DNA of 64,000 bases from contig JADJJU010000006.1 of assembly GCA_016706365.1 (NCBI GenBank), positions 186,001 through 250,000 of the forward strand. The letters are read 5' to 3'. The notes beneath the pieces were generated by a model. It did not search any database. It was not told the DNA's origin and saw only the letters and a program-made list of their open reading frames with translations. Both the position numbers and the translations under genes were made by a program. Source of the DNA: Saprospiraceae bacterium. GTDB lineage: Bacteria > Bacteroidota > Bacteroidia > Chitinophagales > Saprospiraceae. Below are positions 53,919 through 62,661 of the stretch, piece by piece (position 1 is the first letter of the stretch; every line of letters starts with the position of its first letter).

Positions 53919-54785
53919 TTACAAGTCAGTTATCCTTCCATAGGTTTCAGGTCTGCGGTCTCTGAAAAACTGCCAGGTCGAACGAACTTCATCAATCATA
54001 TCCAGGTCAAATTCAGTAATCAATAATTCATCATTGTACTCGGATGCTTCGGCTATTATTTGACCACGCGGATCTACAAAGTAGGATGTACCATAAAAGC
54101 GACCCAGGTTCCAGGGTTTTTCTTCCCCAACGCGATTGATACAGCCCATAAAATACCCATTTGCTGCAGCATGAGCAGGTTGTTCCAGTTTCCAGAGATA
54201 CTGAGAAAGTCCTGCTACTGTTGCGGACGGATTGTACACAATTTCTGCTCCATTTAATCCAAATATTCTTGCTCCTTCAGGGAAATGACGATCATAACAG
54301 ATGTAAACTCCGACTTTAGCATATTTTGTTTGAAACACCGGATACCCTAAATTGCCCGGCTTGAAGAAGAATTTCTCCCAGAATCCGGATGTGTGAGGGA
54401 TGTGATTTTTGCGATATTTTCCAAGATAGGTTCCGTCTGCATCAATAACTGCAGCTGTATTGTAATATACTCCTGCCTGTTCCCGCTCATAAATCGGTAC
54501 TATGATTACCATTTGGTGCTTTTTTGCATAAACCTGCATTAGTTCGGTTGTAGGTCCGGGCACTGTTTCAGCAGATGCATACCAGCTTTTATCCTGTCCC
54601 GGACAAAAGTAAGGAGTATTGAAAATCTCCTGCATGCATAGTATCTGAACTCCTTTTTCTCCTGCTTCTTCTATATAAGGGATATGTTTATCTATCATGG
54701 CTGTCATGATCTCAGAGATACTTCCTTCTCCTTCTGTCATGGGAAGACTCATTTGGATCAGACCGGATTTGATGATTCGTGGCAT
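53919..54785 (-). CDS. Beta-ureidopropionase (N-carbamoyl-beta-alanine amidohydrolase)
   Basis: A nitrilase-superfamily hydrolase of 288 aa with the Glu-Lys-Cys triad in CMQEIFNTPYFC, YRKNHIPH and VGVYICYDRHFPEGARI. It would cleave N-carbamoyl-beta-alanine to beta-alanine, CO2 and ammonia. The specificity is inferred from its position between dihydropyrimidinase and PreT; by sequence alone other carbamoyl-amino-acid hydrolases are possible. Confidence 0.88.
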   Translation of the reverse strand: MPRIIKSGLIQMSLPMTEGEGSISEIMTAMIDKHIPYIEEAGEKGVQILCMQEIFNTPYFCPGQDKSWYASAETVPGPTTELMQVYAKKHQMVIIVPIYEREQAGVYYNTAAVIDADGTYLGKYRKNHIPHTSGFWEKFFFKPGNLGYPVFQTKYAKVGVYICYDRHFPEGARIFGLNGAEIVYNPSATVAGLSQYLWKLEQPAHAAANGYFMGCINRVGEEKPWNLGRFYGTSYFVDPRGQIIAEASEYNDELLITEFDLDMIDEVRSTWQFFRDRRPETYGRITDL

Positions 54786-54794
54786 ATTAATTTA

Positions 54795-54829
54795 GTTGAA
54801 AGTTGAAAGTTTAAAGTTGAAAGTTGAAA
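54795..54829. repeat. (GTTGAAA)x5 heptamer array
   Basis: Five contiguous units (the third is GTTTAAA) lie 10 bp upstream of the beta-ureidopropionase start, in the 137-bp gap after dihydropyrimidinase. The array is inside an apparent operon, so it would be transcribed. No GGCTGTT is beside it. Confidence 0.88.
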
Positions 54830-54922
54830 ATGAAGGGAGAAAAAATGGTGATAGTATATTTTGATTATTAGTTGCCGGTAGAAACGTTGCATGCAATAAT
54901 TTAACCAGACGGAATTGAATGT

Positions 54923-56305
54923 TCAAACAGTATAACTGGTCTTACCCCTTCTTATAAACTGTCCATTGCCGGGTTCGAGATGACATTTTTCGTTTTGGAT
55001 GGCGATATCACCTCTCAGAAGTACAGTCTCAGTTTTTCCTGTGAGTTTCCAGCCTTCGTAACTGGAGTAGTCAACATTCATATGATGGGTGTCTTTTGAG
55101 ATAGTGTGTTGAGTGTTGGGATTGAAGATTACAATATCGGCATCTGAACCGATAGCAAGTGTTCCTTTCTGCGGATACATGCCAAAGATTTTGGCTGGAT
55201 TGGTGGCAGTCACTTCCACGAATTTCTGCAATGATATCCGGCCTTTATTAACTCCTTCAGAAAACATGATTTCCATACGATGTTCGATAGCCGGATGTCC
55301 ATTGGGGATTTTTGCAAAATTATCCCGACCCATTAGTTTTTGTTCCCATGAGAATGGACAATGATCAGTACCTACGACATTTACTAGTCCTTGTTGCAGC
55401 CCGGACCAAAGAGCAGTCTGATCTTTTTTCTCACGGATAGGTGGACTCATGACCCATTTGGCACTCTCAAATCCATTGTCATATACAGATGCATCTACAG
55501 TCAAATACTGAGGACAAGTTTCTACAAATACTCTCTGGTTACGAAGTCCTGCTCTTCTTACAGCATTTAGAGCTCCTTCACAAGTCATATGCACAATGTA
55601 TCCGGTACAACCTGTGTAATGCAGCATATCGCAGAATCTGGCAGATGCTTCAGCCTCAGTTACTTCAGGCTGCGATAAATAATGATAAAGGGGAGAGGTT
55701 TTCCCTTCGGAAAGATGTTTGGCAATCAAAGTATCAATCATATCTCCATTGGTAGCATGAACAGTAACAAGACCTCCATGCTCTTTTACCACTTTCATCA
55801 ATCTGATCATCTGACCGTCATCGATCATCAAGGCGCCTTTGTAGGCCATGAAAGTCTTGAATGAAGTGATGCCTTCCTTTTCAATCAATTCAACCACTTC
55901 TTTTGCCACATCTTCATTGAAATCTGTGACTGCCATATGATAGGAATAATCTCCAATGGCTTTGCCTTCTGATTTTTTCTGCCAGGTTTTTAAGGCATTA
56001 TGAAGTGTATCTCCCTGTGTCTGAAGTATAAAGTCAATCACCGTTGTGGTCCCTCCAAAAAGTGCAGCTCTTGTTCCGGTAGTATAATCATCGCTGGAAT
56101 AAGTACCCATAAATGGCATATCGAGATGAACATGCGGGTCAATACCACCGGGAAATACTAATCTATCTGTGGCATCGATCACCAGATCGGCATTCATTTC
56201 CAGATTTTGTCCAATGCTATGCACCTTACCATCCTTCACAAACAGATCAGCAATATAATCTTCTGAGGCAGTAACTATTCTTCCATTTTTGATCAGTATT
56301 GACAT
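54923..56305 (-). CDS. hydA: Dihydropyrimidinase
   Basis: This amidohydrolase opens the ring of dihydrouracil to N-carbamoyl-beta-alanine. It has the binuclear zinc motifs GGIDPHVHLDMPF, the carboxylated-lysine segment SFKTFMAYKGALM, VTVHATNGDMID, YIVHMTCEGAL and GTDHCPFSWEQ. Length of 460 aa is typical. It starts 11 bp after the permease stop, so the transporter and the enzyme are coupled. Confidence 0.94.
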   Translation of the reverse strand: MSILIKNGRIVTASEDYIADLFVKDGKVHSIGQNLEMNADLVIDATDRLVFPGGIDPHVHLDMPFMGTYSSDDYTTGTRAALFGGTTTVIDFILQTQGDTLHNALKTWQKKSEGKAIGDYSYHMAVTDFNEDVAKEVVELIEKEGITSFKTFMAYKGALMIDDGQMIRLMKVVKEHGGLVTVHATNGDMIDTLIAKHLSEGKTSPLYHYLSQPEVTEAEASARFCDMLHYTGCTGYIVHMTCEGALNAVRRAGLRNQRVFVETCPQYLTVDASVYDNGFESAKWVMSPPIREKKDQTALWSGLQQGLVNVVGTDHCPFSWEQKLMGRDNFAKIPNGHPAIEHRMEIMFSEGVNKGRISLQKFVEVTATNPAKIFGMYPQKGTLAIGSDADIVIFNPNTQHTISKDTHHMNVDYSSYEGWKLTGKTETVLLRGDIAIQNEKCHLEPGNGQFIRRGKTSYTV

Positions 56306-56316
56306 ACTATTTCTGT

Positions 56317-58065
56317 TTAAATGGTCTCAGTATTATCGGGTGCTGTTACTTCTATCTTTCCTTTCATCAGGATATAATAGATTAAAAATGCCACACCGAA
56401 ACCTGTAAACCATGATAATGTATACAAAAAGTCAAGCATAGGTATCCAGAAGCCAACCAATGCAACTAAAACTCCAGCCACTAATGCTATGATCGCTGCG
56501 CTGTTAAACCCACTTCCACCATATGCATATATTCCATTGGTCATATACAGATCTGTCAAAGCAAGCGTCTTCTTACGAATGATAAAATAATCACAAAGAA
56601 TAATTCCCAGCACAGGACCCAATAATCCGCTTACAAATACCAAAATGGCTCCAATATCATTCATCAACCACCAGGGACAGGCAAGGATTCCAACCACTGC
56701 TGCAATCATACCACCTGCCCTAAAACTAATTTTCTGAGGAAGCACATTAGCTATGGCATTGGCAGGTGCAATAACATTCGCTGCAATATTAGTGCTTAAT
56801 GTTGCAATGATGAGAGCTATCTGAGCAATGACAACTACGATAGGGTCTTTAAATTTGGCCAATAAGGATACAGGATCCCATGGCGTATCTTCTACAATCA
56901 GCACATCTTTAAATGCTATAATGGCTGCACTTGTCACAAAAATGGCCACAAATGAATAGAACGTCATGGTAGTCGGAAGTCCCAGAAATTGTCCTCTGGT
57001 TTGATCTTTCTGATTCTTGGACCATCTGGTAATATCAGAAATACTGATGGCCATAGTAGCCCAAAATCCAACCATCGCTGTAAACCATATCAGGTAAGTT
57101 AAAATTCCGGGTTTAGTTTTATTTGTGTGATGCTCAGGCAATACTGAAATGACAGAGGACATCACCTTATCAGCATCTCTGAATTGCACTTTCACCGGTG
57201 ATTTGCCATTGTGATAATCAGGCGAATAGGGTATAGGAATTATTGAAACCTGTGTTTGAACCGGCCGCCATCCGGATTCTACGGGACCTTGATCAGTGGG
57301 TATCCAAATATTTACTTCTTTAGCCTTAGGATTTCCGGATGAATCAGCAATCACACTCAGCGTCATTTGGTAATTGGCGGAATCGCCTTCCACTTGTTCA
57401 ATGACGGCAGTTCTCATCTGCAATTGTTTTCCTTGTTCCAGCACTTCAGAAAAACTACCAACCTGTTGATATCCCCAGAAGATTAATGCTACGCCAATTA
57501 ACAGGAGTATCGGGGCTGAATAATTTTCCAACCATTTAATAGATTCATTTCCTTTCCAGATAAAATAAATATTGATCAGCCAAAATATTCCAAATCCAAT
57601 GAATTTACCTGCATCCAAATCTGCAGAACCCGGCTGACCCGTAACAATATTATAGATGGAATAAAATGCAAGACCACCGACCCAGGTTTGTATCCCAAAC
57701 CATCCGCATGCTACTATTCCTCTTACTAATGAAGCAATATGCACTCCATATATTCCAAAACTCGCTCTACCAAAAACCGGAAAAGGAATACCATACTTCA
57801 CACCTGCATGACCGCTCAATACCATGGGCAGGGTGATAACCAGATTTGCCAGCGCTATAATCACTAATGCAGCTACCCAACTCAGACCCGATTGAATCAT
57901 ATTGGAAGCCAGCAAATATGTTGGAATACAAACAGCCATTCCCACCCAAAGCGCCGTCATATTCCACATCGTCCATGTCCGCTTTTCATGTGGAATCGGA
58001 GCCAGATCCTTACCGTTTAATGGGGAATTTTCAAGAGATGAGGGAAGCTGTAAATTTTCGTTCAT
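56317..58065 (-). CDS. NCS1-family nucleobase permease with large extracytoplasmic insertion
   Basis: About twelve membrane helices in NCS1 (Mhp1-like) order: TMWNMTALWVGMAVCIPTYL, SLVRGIVACGWFGIQTWVGG, WFTAMVGFWATMAISISDITRW and ATLSTNIAANVIAPANAI. These match uracil/allantoin/hydantoin permeases. Between the fifth helix (ILLLIGVALIFWGYQQ) and the next there are about 110 residues of mostly beta pattern (YQMTLSVIADSSGNPKAKE, PVKVQFRDADKV). Typical NCS1 proteins have only a short loop here. Operon context implies uracil or thymine uptake. Confidence 0.9.
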   Translation of the reverse strand: MNENLQLPSSLENSPLNGKDLAPIPHEKRTWTMWNMTALWVGMAVCIPTYLLASNMIQSGLSWVAALVIIALANLVITLPMVLSGHAGVKYGIPFPVFGRASFGIYGVHIASLVRGIVACGWFGIQTWVGGLAFYSIYNIVTGQPGSADLDAGKFIGFGIFWLINIYFIWKGNESIKWLENYSAPILLLIGVALIFWGYQQVGSFSEVLEQGKQLQMRTAVIEQVEGDSANYQMTLSVIADSSGNPKAKEVNIWIPTDQGPVESGWRPVQTQVSIIPIPYSPDYHNGKSPVKVQFRDADKVMSSVISVLPEHHTNKTKPGILTYLIWFTAMVGFWATMAISISDITRWSKNQKDQTRGQFLGLPTTMTFYSFVAIFVTSAAIIAFKDVLIVEDTPWDPVSLLAKFKDPIVVVIAQIALIIATLSTNIAANVIAPANAIANVLPQKISFRAGGMIAAVVGILACPWWLMNDIGAILVFVSGLLGPVLGIILCDYFIIRKKTLALTDLYMTNGIYAYGGSGFNSAAIIALVAGVLVALVGFWIPMLDFLYTLSWFTGFGVAFLIYYILMKGKIEVTAPDNTETI

Positions 58066-58116
58066 ATGCTGCTTAGGTGAAGGGTAATTGCTGAATTCAA
58101 AATGAAACTACTAAAT

Positions 58117-58854
58117 TTAATAACAATATTCATCCGCAATTGCACTTGCCTGAGAAATTATCTCGAATCCCTCATCAATCTGAGCTTCTGTCACCATAAG
58201 TGGTGGAGCTACAAATATGTAATTCCATCGAACGAAAGTAAACATCCCTGCTTCCCTGACTTTTGCTGCCATTCTGTTACTCGCTTCACTTTCCGAGGGT
58301 TTTGCATTGAATGGGGTAGTGGCTTCTTTGGTTTTTCTGTTTTTGACATATTCAATACAGCCCAGTAATCCTGTATTTCTAAAATCCCCGATGGATGGGT
58401 GTTTCTCTTTAAGCTCTTCCACTTTCATTTCAACATACTTACCCATACGGGCAGCATTTTCAACCATTTTATCATCTTGAAGAATTCTTATATTCTCAAC
58501 GGCAGCTGCACAAGCGACAGCATGCGCAGAATAAGTGAGTCCGATGGCCATCATATTATTATCATAATGTTTTGCAATAGTGTCATTGACCATTAATCCG
58601 CCCAGTGGAATATAGCCCGAAGTAATTCCCTTAGCCATAGTAATCATATCAGGTTCGACACCATGGTGCTCCACTGCAAACATTTTGCCTGTTCTGCCAA
58701 ATCCACTCATCACCTCATCAGCGATGAGAACGATACCATATTTGTCACAAATCTCCCTGACCAGTTTCCAATAATTAGGAGGATATTTGATACAACCGGA
58801 TGAACCAGATTCACCTTCCAAGAAGAAGACCCGCAATGCTGTCAGGATTTTCAT
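58117..58854 (-). CDS. Class III omega-aminotransferase, C-terminal part
   Basis: This part holds the PLP-binding core: GIVLIADEVMSGFGRTGKM, the Schiff-base lysine in MAKGITSGYIPLGG and the substrate-channel YSAHAVACAAA. It is the continuation of the fragment 58811-59449. Correct reading enters at LEGESGSSGCIKYPP. The operon suggests beta-alanine transamination to malonate semialdehyde. Confidence 0.87.
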   Translation of the reverse strand: MKILTALRVFFLEGESGSSGCIKYPPNYWKLVREICDKYGIVLIADEVMSGFGRTGKMFAVEHHGVEPDMITMAKGITSGYIPLGGLMVNDTIAKHYDNNMMAIGLTYSAHAVACAAAVENIRILQDDKMVENAARMGKYVEMKVEELKEKHPSIGDFRNTGLLGCIEYVKNRKTKEATTPFNAKPSESEASNRMAAKVREAGMFTFVRWNYIFVAPPLMVTEAQIDEGFEIISQASAIADEYCY

Positions 58855-59449
58855 ATATGATCATTTGTTCAAGATTCCTGGCTGCCATTTCACCGCATTC
58901 CTCCATTGAACTAGTATTCCATGGACAACGATAAAAATATGGATTTTCAACATGGAGGATATTAGGCATTTGCTGGCTGTCCATTGGAAATTTTCGGGGG
59001 TCACCACCGGCAGAAATAGCTCCATATGAGCCGCCGTGATATGATCTGTATTGAGCAATGATTTTATGTCGGCCTGTGTACATTCTTGCCAGCTTGATCG
59101 CATTCTCAATTGCTTCTGCACCGCCAAGTGTAAAGAAGGTCTTATTGAGAGAAGGAGGAGCTATTTCAGCTAGCTTGGCACCTAAAATACCACGTGCTTC
59201 TGTGACCATTCCCGGAAATACATAACTGACTTCCTCCATCTGCCTGGTAACAGCAGCTGTAATACGCTGATCACCGTGGCCAATATTTACATTCATTAAT
59301 TGAGACGAAAAGTCTAAATATCTCTTGCCACTTCTATCATATAAATAAACCCCTTTTGCATTCTCAATGCTGATAGGATTTATTCCTGCCTGCTTTGACC
59401 AGGAAAAAAGTGTGTGATCAAGATTCTGCTGAATAATATTGTCGCTCAT
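58811..59449 (-). CDS. Class III omega-aminotransferase, N-terminal part
   Basis: The fragment begins NLDHTLFSWSKQAGINPISI and has the family strings GVYLYDRSGKRYLDFSSQL, FTLGGAEAIENAIKLAR and QYRSYHGGSYGA (PLP-ring stacking Tyr-His). It ends abruptly after SIAGLLLGR. Removing one T from CTTCTTCTTGG restores SIAGLLLEGESGSSG into the C-terminal fragment, so this is one gene (58117-59449) with a single-base gain. Confidence 0.87.
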   Translation of the reverse strand: MSDNIIQQNLDHTLFSWSKQAGINPISIENAKGVYLYDRSGKRYLDFSSQLMNVNIGHGDQRITAAVTRQMEEVSYVFPGMVTEARGILGAKLAEIAPPSLNKTFFTLGGAEAIENAIKLARMYTGRHKIIAQYRSYHGGSYGAISAGGDPRKFPMDSQQMPNILHVENPYFYRCPWNTSSMEECGEMAARNLEQMIIYENPDSIAGLLLGR

Positions 59450-59523
59450 TTTGGTTTTGTTGTTTTATTCTACTAGTTCTTATTTTAGTTCTGCTGTTAA
59501 ATTCGATAATTTCACGGCTAAAT

Positions 59524-59572
59524 GGCTGTTACAAATCATAAATCTTATATCTGAAATCTGAAATCTGAAATC
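59524..59572 (+). repeat. GGCTGTT plus six in-register heptamers
   Basis: GGCTGTT (59524-59530) is followed without a gap by six 7-bp units, ACAAATC and ATAAATC drifting to three TGAAATC, up to 59572. It ends 2 bp from the stop codon of the dehydrogenase gene at 59574, within the pyrimidine operon. Confidence 0.9.
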
Positions 59573-59573
59573 G

Positions 59574-61043
59574 TTAGCTCATCCAATTCGTCTTCGCCTC
59601 CGCATTCCACTTCACCGAAGTCTTCTTATTCTGTGTCCAGAATTCAATAGAACTTTTGCCCGTTATATCGCAAACGCCAAATTTTGAATCATTCCATCCT
59701 CCGAATGGAAAAGGTTCTCGGGGAACAGGGACACCAATATTAACTCCAATCATACCGGCGCTTGCTCTTTCCATGATTTCCCGGGCGGCTCCACCGCTTT
59801 GGGTGAATACTGCTGCAGCATTTCCATAGCCTGATGCATTTTCAATTTGAATCGCTTCATTGAGGTCTTTTGCTCTGATAATGGCAATGACAGGACCGAA
59901 AACCTCTTCCTTCGCTATAGCCATTTCTGGAGTGACATGATCGATGATTGTGGGGCCGACATAAAATCCTCCTTCTTTACCTGCCACAACTGCATTTCTA
60001 CCATCTACAAGGACTTTTGCGCCTGCGGCTTCTGCATCATTGATATATTTTTCAATTCTTTCTTTGGCCTGCAGACTAATAACTGAACCCAGATTATCAC
60101 CCGGAACAATCTTTTTTGCTTCGATGACCATACGGTCAATAATGTGTTCGATCCTGTCCACACCAACCATCACAGCTGCCGCCATACATCGCTGTCCTGC
60201 ACAACCGGACATGGAAGCAATCACATTGGATGCTGTCATTTCTTCATGAGCACCAGGTAGCACGATAAGGTGATTCTTTGCACCACCCAGAGCCACGCAT
60301 CTTTTCAAATTTGCAGTAGAACGCTGATAAACAAGCTTTGCAACTTTAGTAGAACCTACAAAAGATACAGCTTTGATATCCGGATGATCGCAGATAGCTT
60401 CTACCGTTTCTTTACCTCCATTGACGATATTGAAAACCCCATCAGGAAGTCCTGCTTCTTTGAGCATTTCTGCAATTCGGGTAGAACTCATTGGAACCAG
60501 CTCAGAAGGCTTCAGAATCATACAATTACCAAGAGCGATTGCATTGGGAATTGTCCAGTGAGGAACCATATTGGGAAAATTAAAAGGAGCAATAGATGCT
60601 ACAACTCCCAGTGGCTTTCTGTCGATACGTACTTCCACACCACGGCTTACTTCCTGAACTTCATTTGAGATAATTTGAGGCATGGAGCAGGCAAATTCAG
60701 TGAGCTCGATACTTTTTTCAACTTCAGCACGGGATTCAGACCAGGTTTTACCATTTTCTCTGTGGCAAAGTTCGGTGAGTTCATCCATGTATTTGACAAG
60801 CAGTTCTCTGTATTTATATAATACCTGCACTCTGTCTTTGAGCGTTTTACCTGACCAATTAGGGTAAGCTTTCATTGCAGCCTGAACTGCGGCATCAAGA
60901 TCGGAGTATCCGGACAATCCTACTTTTGAAATCTGTGAACCATCTAACGGACTGATGACCTCCAGCCAATCATGCTGACTGCTGACAAATTCCCCGTTTA
61001 TAAAATTGAGGGTTTGATGGGACTCTGTAATTGTATTACTCAT
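59574..61043 (-). CDS. mmsA: CoA-acylating (methyl)malonate-semialdehyde dehydrogenase
   Basis: A 489-residue aldehyde dehydrogenase of the MmsA type: ASIAPFNFPNMVPHWTIPNA, SFVGSTKVAKLVYQRS, the catalytic Cys in GCAGQRCMAAAVMVG and EEVFGPVIAI. MmsA enzymes oxidise malonate or methylmalonate semialdehyde with CoA and NAD to acetyl-CoA or propionyl-CoA, completing uracil or thymine breakdown. It is first in the seven-gene pyrimidine operon, downstream of a clear -7 box. Confidence 0.93.
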   Translation of the reverse strand: MSNTITESHQTLNFINGEFVSSQHDWLEVISPLDGSQISKVGLSGYSDLDAAVQAAMKAYPNWSGKTLKDRVQVLYKYRELLVKYMDELTELCHRENGKTWSESRAEVEKSIELTEFACSMPQIISNEVQEVSRGVEVRIDRKPLGVVASIAPFNFPNMVPHWTIPNAIALGNCMILKPSELVPMSSTRIAEMLKEAGLPDGVFNIVNGGKETVEAICDHPDIKAVSFVGSTKVAKLVYQRSTANLKRCVALGGAKNHLIVLPGAHEEMTASNVIASMSGCAGQRCMAAAVMVGVDRIEHIIDRMVIEAKKIVPGDNLGSVISLQAKERIEKYINDAEAAGAKVLVDGRNAVVAGKEGGFYVGPTIIDHVTPEMAIAKEEVFGPVIAIIRAKDLNEAIQIENASGYGNAAAVFTQSGGAAREIMERASAGMIGVNIGVPVPREPFPFGGWNDSKFGVCDITGKSSIEFWTQNKKTSVKWNAEAKTNWMS

Positions 61044-61080
61044 GTGTTTGCTTTAATTTTTAATACAGCTCGGAAACATA

Positions 61081-61088
61081 CAAATATA
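61081..61088 (-). promoter_or_regulatory. -7 box for the pyrimidine catabolism operon
   Basis: The minus strand reads TATATTTG (TAnnTTTG), 37 bp before the mmsA ATG. No equivalent box was found before the internal operon genes, which suggests one main transcript over about 10 kb. No regulator gene is adjacent. Confidence 0.5.
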
Positions 61089-61204
61089 GTTGTAAAAAGT
61101 ATAATATGATCATTAAATATTATGCAGAATGAGTATTTTGCTGCCTTAATTTATTTAAATGCTGTTACTTATCAGAATATTATTTTGTGATAGTAATATT
61201 ATTA

Positions 61205-61699
61205 ATGAGTATGATAGACCTGAAATATACTAACTCTGGAAACCCTGACTTCATCCAACTAGTCAAATTACTGGACAAAGATCTCAGTATCAGAGACGGA
61301 GATGACCATGCCTTTTATGATCAATTCAATAAAATCGATGCCATTAAGTATGTGATCATAGCATATGAGCATCAAATTCCTGTAGGATGCGGCGCCATTA
61401 AAGCATATGACTCTCAGACAATGGAAGTTAAAAGGATGTATGTGGATGATTCTCAAAGAGGAAAAGGTATCGCGACTTTAATCTTAAGTGCGTTGGAAAA
61501 ATGGGCGGAATCTTTGGGTTATAATAAATGTATACTTGAAACCGGTATCAAGCAACCGGAAGCTATAGCATTATATAAGAAGAATGGTTACAGCATCATT
61601 CCAAATTATGGCCAATATGAAAATGTTGAAACCAGCGTTTGTTTTGAGAAAGAATTAAGAGAGGAAACAATTATTCCTCCTGGCCATTTACAAGCTTAA
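61205..61699 (+). CDS. GNAT-family N-acetyltransferase
   Basis: A compact GNAT domain with the acetyl-CoA pyrophosphate loop DSQRGKGIATLILSAL, preceded by CGAIKAYDSQTMEVKRMYV and followed by EAIALYKKNGYSIIPNYG. The ATG at 61205 (MSMIDLKYTN) is chosen; a GTG 18 bp earlier adds only hydrophobic residues. The last residues overlap the convergent PIN gene by 12 bp. Substrate unknown. Confidence 0.88.
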   Translation: MSMIDLKYTNSGNPDFIQLVKLLDKDLSIRDGDDHAFYDQFNKIDAIKYVIIAYEHQIPVGCGAIKAYDSQTMEVKRMYVDDSQRGKGIATLILSALEKWAESLGYNKCILETGIKQPEAIALYKKNGYSIIPNYGQYENVETSVCFEKELREETIIPPGHLQA

Positions 61700-62101
61700 A
61701 AATATTTCATCCGGATTAAAAGCAGGTATCTCACTTGCTTTAAAGTATTTTGTATTACGGGTAACTATATAATCAATATTTTTAATAGTCGAAGCGCAAA
61801 GAATCTGAATTGAATCTTCAAAATCCTTATGTTTTGAACGAAGTCCTTTTTTTAAAATATCAGTGTCCACAGCGATCACAGTCAGAAAATCAAGCAGTTC
61901 ATGCAGAACTTCTCTAAGCTCTTTATCACCAAGGTATTTTTTTAGTAAATAGTAAGTTGTTGCAATGGAATGCGAAGATGTATATAATTGAATCTCTTTT
62001 AATTCCGTTTTCTGGAATATTTGTATAGCATATTTGCTAAATGGCGTTCTATCTGCTATTAAATCCACTATTACATTCGTGTCTACAAATATTTTTTTCA
62101 T
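61688..62101 (-). CDS. PIN-domain toxin (VapC-like ribonuclease)
   Basis: The 137-residue PIN domain has the acidic active site spread over FVDTNVIVDLIAD (Asp), the conserved middle acidic residues and KHKDFEDSIQILCA, with IDYIVTRNTKYF near the end. VapC-type toxins cleave tRNA or rRNA. It overlaps the stop of the upstream antitoxin by 4 bp (ATGA), standard for toxin-antitoxin pairs. Confidence 0.9.
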   Translation of the reverse strand: MKKIFVDTNVIVDLIADRTPFSKYAIQIFQKTELKEIQLYTSSHSIATTYYLLKKYLGDKELREVLHELLDFLTVIAVDTDILKKGLRSKHKDFEDSIQILCASTIKNIDYIVTRNTKYFKASEIPAFNPDEIFLSL

Positions 62102-62340
62102 AGATGTTTTTCTTCAAGGAATGATCTACGCTCATATACTTCATCATAATCTTCAGGAAGCTGAACAGCACCAACTATTTTACTCAATTTTGGAGATAAA
62201 TCACTTGTAGAACTCTCTTTGGTTATGAATATCAGATAGTTCTCTATAATTTCAGAGAGACTTCTTCCGGTTTTCTTTGCATAGGATTGTGCCAGTTTAA
62301 TTACTGACTTATCAATTGTCAAATTGAGTTTAGTTTTCAC
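62098..62340 (-). CDS. DUF6364/ribbon-helix-helix antitoxin
   Basis: An 80-residue protein with KLNLTIDKSVIKLAQSYAKKTGRSLSEIIENYL, the strand-helix-helix pattern of RHH/DUF6364 antitoxins. A charged tail (YDEVYERRSFLEEKHL) likely wraps the toxin. The start is GTG at 62340. It lies first in the pair and should repress its own promoter. Confidence 0.88.
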   Translation of the reverse strand: MKTKLNLTIDKSVIKLAQSYAKKTGRSLSEIIENYLIFITKESSTSDLSPKLSKIVGAVQLPEDYDEVYERRSFLEEKHL

Positions 62341-62362
62341 GAACTGTAGATTTTTTCATTCG

Positions 62363-62393
62363 CAAAGTTATTTTGATTCAAATGAAATAGCAA
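62363..62393 (-). promoter_or_regulatory. Toxin-antitoxin promoter (-33 TTG and -7 TAACTTTG)
   Basis: The minus strand carries TTG (62391-62393), a 20-bp spacer and TAACTTTG (62363-62370), a full TTG-N20-TAnnTTTG Bacteroidota promoter. The -7 box ends 22 bp before the antitoxin GTG. This is the best-formed promoter in the window. Confidence 0.65.
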
Positions 62394-62453
62394 TTGCACA
62401 TCCTTTATTACTGTCAAAATGAAATGCTATCTGTCATTATTGTAATATAAAAC

Positions 62454-62516
62454 GGCTGCTATTTGCCTGTTTCAAATCTGAAATTACTGAAACCTGAAAC
62501 TACTGAAACCTGAAAT
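62454..62516 (+). repeat. GGCTGCT plus heptamer-derived array
   Basis: GGCTGCT, a one-base variant of GGCTGTT, is followed by units of the CTGAAAC/CTGAAAT type. TGAA recurs with spacings of 7 and 9, giving a 16-bp compound unit. It lies in the 320-bp gap between the antitoxin and ffh, together with their divergent promoters. Confidence 0.75.
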
Positions 62517-62607
62517 CATCTTCCACCGTTATCCTATAGAAATATCTATTTCAGTGTTAAAGCAAAGTTAGTTATTTCTTTCCTTTTCTCAATTTCCCTT
62601 AATTCCT

Positions 62608-62615
62608 TACCTTTG
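62608..62615 (+). promoter_or_regulatory. -7 box upstream of ffh
   Basis: TACCTTTG, an exact TAnnTTTG element followed by CAGCC, lies 46 bp before the ffh ATG. No TTG at the expected -33 position. Confidence 0.5.
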
Positions 62616-62661
62616 CAGCCTTGAAATTTTATTCAACATTTCAGAATAGTAATCACAACAT

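Noticed and set aside
61688..61699. Overlap of the GNAT and PIN genes as a sign of a false gene call
   Set aside because: Both have complete family motifs, and a 12-bp convergent overlap is unremarkable.
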